From Oikopleura dioica (taxonomy: Eukaryota > Chordata > Appendicularia > Copelata > Oikopleuridae), in the NCBI GenBank assembly GCA_907165135.1, contig OU015566.1:1056501-1120500 (forward strand): a DNA stretch of 64,000 nucleotides, in the 5' to 3' direction. Both the position numbers and the translations under genes were made by a program. Positions 56,001 to 64,000 of the stretch are shown piece by piece; position 1 is the first letter of the stretch; each line of letters begins with the position of its first letter. A model generated the notes under the pieces. It worked only from the letters and a program-made list of their open reading frames with translations, ran no database searches and was not told the origin of the DNA.

Positions 56001-57216
56001 GATGAACAGATGATGTGGGCCGATGGAATTTTGATCTCGCCCGTTTTGACTGAAGGAAATTGTGAGGAAAAAACATCTTAATTTCGGGTTGGCGTCAGGA
56101 GCCGACAAAAAATTTCGACAAAATTTGCGTGGGCGGCTGATTGGCTGATGATTGGCCGATGTGCCAAATCCGGGCTTCTGATTGGTTAAAATTTCGACAA
56201 ATTTTGCGTGGAAATTTTCAACCAATCAGAAGCCTAGATTCGGAAAACCGGCCAATCACCAGCCGAGTAGCCGCCCACGCAAATTTTGTCGAAATTTGTT
56301 TGTCGGTTCCAGACACCATCCCTTTCTTTCATGTATTCAATATTATTATCCGCCTACAAATTTTTCCTTACGCCCAAAAGATACAACCACTGTGGATGCT
56401 TATTTCCCCGAAGACCGCTGGTTCGACTACTACACTGGAAACGAGGTCGAAACCGGCAACCAAAAACTCGACGCCCCACTCGACTTCATCCCCATTCATC
56501 TCCGAGGAGGCAAGATCATCCCCACTCAGCATCCACTCGATGCGCTCACGACGATGGATTCGCGAATGAACCCGCTTGGCCTGATCGTTTCTTTGGACAA
56601 GGAGTTCTCTGCTTCGGGCGAGCTTTACTGGGACCAGGGAACAAATATTGACCCGATCGGAACGGAGCAGTACAGGAAAAGTGCGAACTTAACTTCGAAT
56701 CATTTTTGCGTAATCTTATGTAAGAATTCTAGCGCCAAAAATATGAAGCGAGAAACTAAAAGCTAGCACAAGAAAAGTCTCATTACCTTCTCCTTCGCTG
56801 ACAACACCCTGACATCCACTGTTGAAAAATCTGCAATCAAGGAAGAAACCCACAAAAACTCTGGCGAAACCATCACGCTCCAGTTTGAGTCGCTCGAAAT
56901 CAACGGCCTTGAAGAAAGCATCAGTGGAATCTCGATCGACTACAATGGTGCCATTGCTGGCATTGACTCCATGTCCTGGAGACAAGAAACCAACGGACGA
57001 TTGATTGTTTCCGCCGAACTGGAACTTCCAATGACTGAAGAGTTCAAAATTATCTTCACTCCCGGAGAGAATCCAGAATGGCCAGACTCGACTGAATCCC
57101 CAGTAACGACCGGATCGCCAGAACCGACTGAATCACCAGAAGTGACCACTACTTCTAGCGCTGCTGCTATTTCTGCTTGTTTCTTGACTTTTGTACTCGC
57201 CCTTTTCAATCACTGA
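53035..57216 (+). CDS. GH31 alpha-glucosidase with trefoil domain and GPI-type tail
   Basis: Exons in phase: 53035-53376, 53499-54533, 54597-54979, 55464-55751, 55796-56061, 56381-56675 and 56778-57216, about 1015 residues. Signal MKLSAAFLSCVLAQ, a trefoil (P-type) domain with NLCRERKCTW, then the GH31 barrel: nucleophile in WIDMNEPTNF, the HSLYGYSEGQPT motif, RSTFPGAQR, and the acid/base Asp in HWLGDN. A beta-sandwich with VDAYFPEDRWFDYY follows. The end is Thr/Ser/Pro-rich, then a hydrophobic tail (AISACFLTFVLALF) typical of GPI addition. Several introns need non-canonical ends: GA-AG (53377-53498), GG-AG (54534-54596), GC-AG (54980-55463) and GA-AG (56676-56777). Cleaves alpha-1,4-type glucosides at the cell surface. 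Confidence 0.88.
53405..53475. repeat. Small palindromic CGAAAATTTCG repeats in intron 1
   Basis: GAAAATTTCGAAGTTCGC occurs twice in tandem, followed by inverted versions. It is inside the first glucosidase intron (53377-53498). Confidence 0.6.
55245..55419. repeat. Palindromic 9-bp satellite element in intron 3
   Basis: The left half is about eight copies of TGTCACGAA and the right half is the reverse complement (TTCGTGACA). The ends CAGTGCTGAAAATGTCACGA and its near complement are inverted, so the whole 175 bp is one long imperfect hairpin. It sits in the glucosidase intron 54980-55463. Confidence 0.85.
56085..56322. mobile_element. MITE of the GGTGTCTGGAACCGAC family, copy 4
   Basis: GTCAGGAGCCGACAAAAAAT at the left and GTCGGTTCCAGACACC at the right form the inverted ends; AATTTGCGTGGGCGGC occurs in both arms. 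Inside the glucosidase intron 56062-56380. Confidence 0.85.
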
Positions 57217-57307
57217 CCAATGAAGATAAAATAAATAGCTCTGCGCGTTTTCATTTTTTGAACAATCAAGCATATACAAAGTCTATACAGTATTTATTCA
57301 CGATTTT

Positions 57308-59779
57308 TCATACGAAAAATTCTGGTCGATAAATGACTCCTTCATCAAAAACGCAAGACCCGGCGACTTGTAAATTTTCAAACTCGCAGCAAAATCTATT
57401 CGCGTTGTACATCTGAAAAGCTCCATCTCTTTTCTTGCAGCAAAATTCCTCCTTGTCTCCGTCGCCTCCATCGCCATCTCCGGGGCCTCTGAAGCATTGT
57501 GAAAGATCGAAATTGTTGTTTGGAGCTTGGAGTTCCCCATTTGAATCTTGAAATTCAAGGAGCGCCGTAGCGACCTGTTTGTCGCATTCACAAATTTCCT
57601 CCTCCAAGCCGCCCATTTCTAGAAATTTCATTTAAAAAAGATACGCACATTGAGCCTACCGCAGATTTCATTCGCCGGCCAAATGTAATCCGGAACTTGT
57701 GTCCTTCCATCAAACTCCACGCTCATCGCACATCTGATGCATTTCTTCCATCTGAGCAAGACCTTGTCCACTCCATCAACTGGTCTTCCCGATCCGAGGC
57801 CAAAAGGATCATTCGGGAATCCGCGACTGGCGCAACCATATGCTCCGAGAAGATCATTTACGACATCTGGCTGAAAATTCGCTCCAAGTCGCCAGGCGAT
57901 CCAGTCGAAAAGTGGTGGAATTCCGGAAGCAGGAGGAGCTGTAGAAATCGAGCTTGTCGTTGAAGATATTGAGTTTGAGGTTGAAGATATTGTATTGGAT
58001 GTCGAGGAGATAATTCCTGTTGTAGATAAAAAAGGATATTGAAAATTAAAACTAGAATTTTTATCCGAAACAAGAATTTTTGTGGAAATGAAATATCCTC
58101 TCATGAAATTGCTGGAATCGTTGTTGACGATGCACCTCCTGTTGTTGACGAAGCACTGCCAGTAGTGGAGGAGACAACCGCCGAAGTCGAAGAAACAGCT
58201 CCCGGTGACGTTGTAGAAGCTATTCCAGGAGAAGTTGTTGACCCCATTTCTGGCGGAGCTGCTGTCGTTGAAGGGGCTGGTTGAGAGCTTGAAGACATCG
58301 ATATCGTTGTTGTTGTCACGACTTCATCACAGTTCGCTCCTGTAAAACCATCGGGACAGACGCAATTGAAATTCGGCCCATCGAGCGAACAGACAAACGG
58401 ATCGGCGCATGGATTCGACGAGCAGGGCGTTATTTCGCAATCTTCTCCAGAATAACCGTCTTGACAGGAACATTCGTAATCCGTCGTTCTAGGCGGAGTT
58501 GTACATGTTCCATTATGTTGGCAAGGCTCATCTGTTGTACAAGGCGTTATTTCACAGTGAACACCTTCCAAGCCCCAGCAAAGGCAAAAATAACCCGCTG
58601 GCGGATCGTTGACGCAAATGCCCCCGTGCAGACAAGGACCAGCGATTGCTTTATTACCAAGAATAAACTCTTCTTGAAATCTCTCGTCGAGCATCATTGT
58701 TTCTGATCGGTAGCGATTTGTAGAGTCTGGGATTTCCATTCCTCCGGCAATGTGGCAAGGTGTGATTTCGCATCGATCTTTATGAGGATTCTTAATCGAC
58801 TAATTCGGTCTTATTTTAGCCCCTGTTTCAGGAACGGACAGAAAAATCCCGACAAATTTGCGTTGAAATTTTCAACCAATCAGAAGCCTGAATTCGGCTT
58901 ACCGACCAATCAGAAGCCGTAAAGCCGCCCACGCAATATTTGGTCGGTTCCTGATGCCACCCCTAATTTTTGCCCCTTTTTCTATCTTAGTTAAGAATCC
59001 CTGCCTCCATAATATCCTTCAGTACAGGCGCAATCAAAAGTCACGTTATTCACCGTACAAATTCCATCGTTTCTACACGGAACCCAAGAACACGGATCTT
59101 CGTCGCAAAGTTCTCCCGTCCAATCTCCAAAGCAGTCGCATTCAAAATTCTCATTGCAAGTTCCATTTTTGCAGTCAGGACAAACTTCGAAGCCTTCCAC
59201 TCCGAAAATCAACGTCCCAGAAGTCGAGTACCGTGGTTTTCCATCTTAAGAGCGCCCAACTTAAGAGCGTTTTTGCCAATATTTTTCATATTTTGTCATC
59301 TGCAAAAAATCCAACTTTAGAGCGTTTTTGTTCATTTTTAATTTATAATCATAATAATGTTTATTTAAACCTTAAAAATTCATTTAAAAAGATGTTTTTT
59401 CCGCTTCTTTTTAGGTATAATCATTGACCCTGATTAAAGAATCGTAAAAATTTTACCATAAATGGGCAAAAATGACCTCGGATACATTGTAAGAGTTTTG
59501 AAAAGAGCTCATTTTATGCATTATTAGCGTCATTTTTTCCCACTGTTATCCTAGTTTGATCATAAATTTTCCAACTTAAGAGCGTTTTGGTCAACCCTTG
59601 TCATCCGAAAAACGCTCTAAAGATGGAAAACGACTGTAATACGACGTTGTTGTGCTGGTCTCTTCTGTTGAGTAATAACTCGTCATATAGTTCTCTTCAT
59701 CGTTGCCGTATCCGTAAGGGTATTGGTAAGGATTTGCTCTGACAAGAAGTGGAAAGAGTAGTAAAAAGAAATAAATCAT
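57308..59779 (-). CDS. Secreted EGF-repeat protein with degenerate phospholipase A2-like domain
   Basis: Exon 1 (59779-59635) encodes signal peptide MIYFFLLLFPLLVRA and a Tyr/Thr-rich linker. Exon 2 (59244-59006) and exon 3 (from 58790) encode EGF-like repeats: CDCFGDWTGELC, CACTEGYYG, CSCQDGYSGEDC and CVCPDGFTGANC. A Ser/Thr-rich mucin-like linker follows. The last exons (to 57660, then 57619-57308) hold a region resembling secreted PLA2: LLGAYGCASRG, GSGRPVDGVDK, and ICECDKQVATALLEF (the CxCDxxAA helix of PLA2). The catalytic His-Asp pair of PLA2 is replaced (LLRWKKCIRC), so it is probably inactive. The intron 59005-58791 needs GG-AG ends and contains a MITE; the intron 59634-59245 is nearly all a transposable element. 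The exon 3/4 join is not settled. Confidence 0.65.
58819..58963. mobile_element. MITE of the GGTGTCTGGAACCGAC family, copy 5
   Basis: Left GTTTCAGGAACGGACAGAAA and right GGTCGGTTCCTGATGCCACC are inverted; the core AACCAATCAGAAGCCTGAAT is shared with copies 1 and 4. Inside an intron of the EGF gene. Confidence 0.8.
59231..59635. mobile_element. Inverted-repeat element that forms an intron of the EGF gene
   Basis: Ends CCGTGGTTTTCCATCTTAAG and the reverse complement of AGTCGTTTTCCATCTTTAG, flanked by GTA on both sides (59228-59230 and 59636-59638), a possible 3-bp target duplication. On the minus (gene) strand the donor GT lies inside one terminal repeat and the acceptor AG inside the other, so splicing removes nearly the whole element in frame. 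The interior repeats AAGAGCGTTTT. Confidence 0.7.
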
Positions 59780-60050
59780 TGACTTGAACTTTTATTTGCA
59801 AGTTTTTGATTTTCTAAGTGATAATTTCGCCGCGCAAAAGAGCATATTCTGGTTTTGATATTTGAAAAGAATTTTTGATTTTCTTTTGCTGAAGTTGACA
59901 AAAAATGAACTTTGCCAAAATTAAAAAGGAAAAAAAAATAAAATGAAAAAAAAACAAATTTTTTTGCAGAAATTTTTTTATTTCTCAAAAATGTGCAAAA
60001 TATTACAAACATTAGTAATTACAGCAACAAACAAAAATACAGTAAGTAAA

Positions 60051-60311
60051 TCAGTAACGATAGTCGTAAAATTCCGGCGATCTTCGTTCCATAAGATGCA
60101 TTTGTCGCCGGAAAGATCGGACATTTCCGAGTCTTCGTTGATGAATCTCATCCATGACAACTCGGCGGAGACCAGGTTCTTGAAATTTTTCGCGGAGAAA
60201 TTGCATGTTTCGCGAGTTTAAACTTGTGTTTCTCATTTCATTCCAGTTTCGGCTCAGCGATCTGGCTGCGGTTAGATTGAAGACAACGAAGAGAATTCTC
60301 AAAAAAATCAT
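60051..60311 (-). CDS. Small secreted basic protein
   Basis: From the methionine at 60311 the frame has a signal peptide (MIFLRILFVVFNLTAARS) and a mature part of about 68 residues rich in arginine with paired basic sites (LRR, QRR, FRR, ERR). It ends SPEFYDYRY. The open frame extends 28 codons upstream with a lysine-rich stretch, which I take as leader. A peptide hormone or matrix peptide is possible; no family recognised. Confidence 0.45.
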   Translation of the reverse strand: MIFLRILFVVFNLTAARSLSRNWNEMRNTSLNSRNMQFLREKFQEPGLRRVVMDEIHQRRLGNVRSFRRQMHLMERRSPEFYDYRY

Positions 60312-60996
60312 TTTCGCTTTTTCTATTTTCTTTTGCTTTATTTTATTTTGTGCTTGTTTTGAGCTTTTGGCCAGCGGAAAGTTGTATTTATTCAAAAACC
60401 CGTTTAATTATGCATTTTACAGCGATCCCAAAGAATTAACGAAAAGCTACGTCGGATTCAGGTGCGAAAGTTTTCCATTGTTTCGGTTGTACGGTTCGTG
60501 ACGTTTCGACGTTTCAGGAAATGAAAAAAAAAACTCAACCAGATGTTTCTTTAGCTTTTTCCTGAAGGATTTCCTATGCGGAGAGCTACGTTTTGAAAAC
60601 GTCGAATTTTTTAATGACGACGTAAAAAGTCAATTTGGAACAAACTTGCTACAAACCAAAATTAAAAAAATATTGCATCAATGATGACAAACTCGCCCTT
60701 TTTCAGTCAAAAAAAAAGTTTGCTGTGTAAATTTCTTCATCGAAGTCAAAATAAATTCAGTACTGATTAGTTGCTCAGTCAGGATTATCGCTTTCGGCCT
60801 AATGGCTGCTCGTTGGTCAGGCTCAGAGAGAGATAATGGCGTGGGAATTTAGCTTGATCAAGGTATTTTTCAACTTTTTCAGCCAAAATTTATCTGAAAA
60901 TTCAAGTCGACGAAAAATGTCGCATTTGAGCAACGCTGCGAAAGAGTCCAGAAATGCTCTCCTTCTTCGATTCAGACTGGATCGCAGCTTACCTAC
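60312..60996. other. Divergent intergenic region
   Basis: No gene found. A start codon at 60836 or 60930 may belong to the 5' exons of the RING gene to the right, but the frames do not join without an intron I could not fix. Confidence 0.3.
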
Positions 60997-63328
60997 TTGC
61001 CGAAAAGTATTCAAGAGGTGATTCAAGATGCTATGGAAGTAACGATGCAGTGGTACGTCGTCGACTGCCCGAAAAGCAAAAGAGAAGCGCTTGATGACCG
61101 CTGGGAGAAACTAATCGGCATTCTTGTCAGCTCAAACAACGAAATCGGGCAAAAAATATCCGGCCTGTGCGTAAAGGTCTCAGAAGGATTCGACCGCCTG
61201 GCGATTTTGATGGACAAAGTCAGCAAAGAACAACGAGCAGAGAGGTTCAACGAGTTGAGCAAAATGCTCGATCTTTCGAAGGAGGAAAATTTCACGATGA
61301 AGACTTTTGCGAATTTCATGAAAATTCACGGCTGGGAAATTGTTGACAACGCGACCCAAAAAGCGCAAGTGAAGAAAGACCCGAAACAATGGAGAATTCT
61401 AGCGCTGGAAAGAAATGAATCCTGGAGTCAAAAACTCAAGTCGTATAAAAATTCTGACATCAAGGAACACATCGTTTCCGCGGATTTATCACTTGGGGTT
61501 TTTCTGATAAATGGAGATGGAGAGCCGAATGATTCTTCCTGGTTCAAGAAAATCGCCATTCTAGAGGCTGAAAACGACAGTGAAAAGATTCATCAAATTT
61601 TGAAAATTTTCGTCGACAAAATTTCTCCAAACGATTTCCACTCGATCACCGCAATGAGGGTGCAGACTTTGGATGCCAAAACATTCATCGGACTTTACAT
61701 CACAAAACAGCTCGTCGAAACTGACATTGAAGAAAGTCTCGATCGAATTCTCCGCCCTTTCAAACGAATCCTCTCTCCAATCATCTTCGCCGAGAAATTT
61801 CCTAAATTTCAGGCAATACGAAAAATCGCTGAACTCCCGTCTTCGCTGAACAACAGTCCCAAGATGCCGGAAAAGTACAAAAAGCTCCACAGCGCGCTGT
61901 CGGAGGCAAACATGTCGCAAAGCTTGCCTAATTCAAAGAGCTCGAAAATTCAGGATCAGCTTCAGAGAATAAGGGACAGAAGCGCGACTCCACCGATTTC
62001 GAGGGTTGAACAACCGCAAGTGGAGATAACAGGATCGGATTTTCGATCCGCGTCAGCTTTTTTTTTCTGAGAAACTTTATAAATCCGCTGAAAAGGCCCT
62101 TCCCCAACTACCATCCGAAGGCACAAATCAAGTCAAGACCACGAGCGACAAAAATCCCTCCGCGCATCTGGTGTCGATTTTTCATCAAGAGAAGAAACCG
62201 AAGTCTTTGTCGCTCAACTTCTCTCCCAAAACGAAAGCCTCAAGAAACAGCTCTCCGAAGAAGCTGCTCAAATGCCGAAAACGCCCTTGAAACAGAGTCA
62301 ATCGCTACCTCAGTCTTCTATGTCTCCGAGGGAGCAAAGAAATTTGGAACATAAGATCAGCGAATTGAAAAACTCGCTGGTGAGGGCGGAAAAAGATCAT
62401 CAAGAATCCGTCAGAAAACTGAATCAGCAAATAAAGGAGAAAGAAGAAATGATGAAAAAGAAAGCAGAAGAAATCAAGGGACTCAGGAAAGATTGAAAAT
62501 GATCATTCTTCTAGGGCTTTTTCTGTCGAGCAATTTTTTCAATCCAATTCTAGGTCACATGCTGGCGAAACAAATCTTCTCCGACTAGAAGAAAAAAGAG
62601 CCCTTGAAGCAGAAAATGTTCGCCTCAAGTAAATTCCTCGTGTTTCTTATTAATTAAAATCTCTAGCGATGACAATTTGTACTTCATCGACATCATCGAA
62701 AAACGAGAAAAGACGATCGAAGAGCTCAAAGAAGCGAAGAACAAAGTGGACGAGGAATTGAAAAAAACGAACATGAGCAAAACAATTCTCGAATCTGGTA
62801 AAAAATTCAAAATTTTGGAGTCAACAGCGATTTTTTAGAAATTCAGGATGCAAAAAAACAGCATGAAGAAAAAATAGTGACGCTCAAAGACGTTCTCGGA
62901 AAATTCTTCGATCACAATTTGAAGGAAGTCCAAAGCGTAGAGCGAAAGAAGATTCTCCTTCACTTAGCTTTGGATAAAAAGCTTGTGAGCACGGAGGAAA
63001 CTCTTCCTGGGCTTGAAGAACAAGAAGAACTCAAACTTGAAATCGAAAAACTGAAGGTCCAGGTCATTGAAGCACAGGTAAGACTTTCCAGGAGAGCATC
63101 CATTTCACCTCTTTTTCCAAGGCAAATAGCGAAGCCATGTCGAGTTGCAACATCTGCCAAAACTATTTCGACAACGAAAATCACAAAATGTCGTGTTTGA
63201 CTCCCTGCGGCCACTGCATGTGCTATTCCTGCGCGCTGCAAATGATGCCCTACGGATTCGTCGGAACCTGCCCGCACTGCAGGAAGGAGTTCAGAAAACA
63301 AGAGATCCGACCTCTTTTCTTTGCATAA
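60997..63328 (+). CDS. Coiled-coil RING-finger protein (probable ubiquitin ligase)
   Basis: The first long exon runs to about 62035 (start uncertain; the first in-frame methionine is at 60997). It encodes about 345 mostly helical residues without membrane segments (TMQWYVVDCPKSKREALDD at its start). The following exons (about 62050-62495, 62554-62628, 62668-62798, 62840-63077) are coiled coil: EVFVAQLLSQNESLKKQL, LEHKISELKNSLVRAEKD, KTIEELKEAKNKVDEEL. The last exon has a C3HC4 RING: CNICQNYF, CGHCMCYSC and CPHC. A RING after a long coiled coil is the usual layout of E3 ligases acting as dimers. The join near 62040-62200 is not resolved. The substrate is unknown. Confidence 0.7.
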
Positions 63329-63400
63329 AAATTCATTTTTCAAGGAATAAAATTTGCCTCAAAATCTTCAATTTTCTCATTCTTTTATTCGATATTTTGA

Positions 63401-64000
63401 TCAATCGAGCTCAGTAACTGTCGCTTCTTCTTGAAAAATCGGCTCAGGTTTTGGCAGAATGGTCCTGAAAGGCTGTTGCATTCTTCGTAAATCATCAATT
63501 GTAACTCCATTCGATCTGGTAAATTTGCCATAGTTCGTTTTTCGAATTTCCGACAGTCGGAAAGAAATAACTAAAAAACGGATTTTGTGTTCAATTTTCA
63601 AGAAAACTTACTTTGGCGAACTTCAGTCGATCTGCAGTTGTACCAGCGTTGTGCTTCTTTGACGATCATTTCAATCTTCTCAGAGTTGACATCCCTAAAA
63701 AGAAAAATTAACAAAAAGAAAAGAAAATCTGCTCTTTACTTGATGCTCTCTACCAGCAGCTCTTCTTTCGCAAAAACGATGTTCATCAATCTCCGGATAA
63801 CTTTCGACAGATTCAACCCTCGATCAATCTCTTTTCAGAAAATAAATTCAGCTGAAAAAATTTTAACGATTACCTTCCCGTATTGCCATCAGTCTCGTAA
63901 GAGAACCGTTTTTGTAAACCAACGCTTCGAGCGAACTCGGACTCGGAATATCAATTGAAATAAATTGAGAAGACCCGTCGAATTCGTTTTTTATCTCCTC
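63401..64000 (-). CDS. Partial gene at the right edge, unassigned
   Basis: Minus-strand exons enter from the right edge: about 64000-63865 (SIDIPSPSSLEALVYKNGS), 63830-63741 (LSKVIRRLMNIVFAKEELL), 63694-63612 (SEKIEMIVKEAQRWYNCRS) and 63570-63401 (GVTIDDLRRMQQPFRTILPK, ending VTELD). Introns are 40-50 bp. The helical middle with a conserved-looking Trp and Tyr looks like a real domain, but I do not recognise it. The N-terminus lies outside the window. Confidence 0.5.

Noticed and set aside
1-64000. tRNA, rRNA or spliced-leader RNA genes
   Set aside because: I looked for cloverleaf and conserved box patterns by eye and found none I could support; a covariance-model search would be decisive.

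Overview
The window is animal nuclear DNA, most likely from a larvacean tunicate (Oikopleura-like). The reasons are: very compact genes with introns often of 37-70 bp; many introns that make protein sense only with GA-AG, GG-AG or GC-AG ends; a probable operon; tiny first coding exons; and animal-specific families (a class A receptor, FET RNA-binding proteins, a fibrocystin-L-like giant, an MZB1/canopy-like chaperone). The species call is inference; the sequence alone does not exclude another larvacean such as Fritillaria. Exon limits below were worked out by hand from reading frame, splice sites and phase.

Layout. 1-2870: tandem 78-bp repeats, then a decayed LTR retroelement. 2870-5800: weak gene remnants, a 10-bp minisatellite and a foldback element. 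5800-11450: two head-to-head copies of a small IQ-motif gene in an inverted repeat, flanking an aquaporin gene and a cysteine-rich membrane protein gene. 11450-16000: mostly small inverted-repeat elements around short unassigned exons. 16200-21860: a TATA-driven secreted-protein gene, an F-box/LRR gene and an acid-lipase gene whose small intron has been invaded by a hAT-like element. 22139-23248: a tight minus-strand cluster with PIGC flanked by two microprotein ORFs. 23600-27214: two tandem FET-type RNA-binding proteins. 27400-31100: GAGC/GCTC palindromic repeats, small membrane/secreted peptides (one resembling a neuropeptide precursor), a foldback element and a CIA30-domain protein. 31465-45389: one giant fibrocystin-L-like gene with an 11.9-kb coding exon and an unusual LRR tail. 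45771-64000: a trypsin-like protease, a coiled-coil protein, a divergent class A GPCR, an MZB1-like KDEL protein, a GPI-anchored GH31 glucosidase, an EGF plus degenerate phospholipase-A2-like protein, a small secreted peptide, a coiled-coil RING protein and a truncated gene at the right edge.

The genes do not form one pathway. Many products enter the secretory route (PIGC makes GPI anchors, the GH31 protein looks GPI-anchored, the MZB1-like protein is ER-retained, and there are several secreted proteins). The strongest common theme is structural: repeated small inverted-repeat elements sit inside introns, and in one case (59231-59635) the element itself seems to supply both splice sites, alongside widespread non-canonical intron ends. 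That link between mobile elements and introns is the most interesting biology here.
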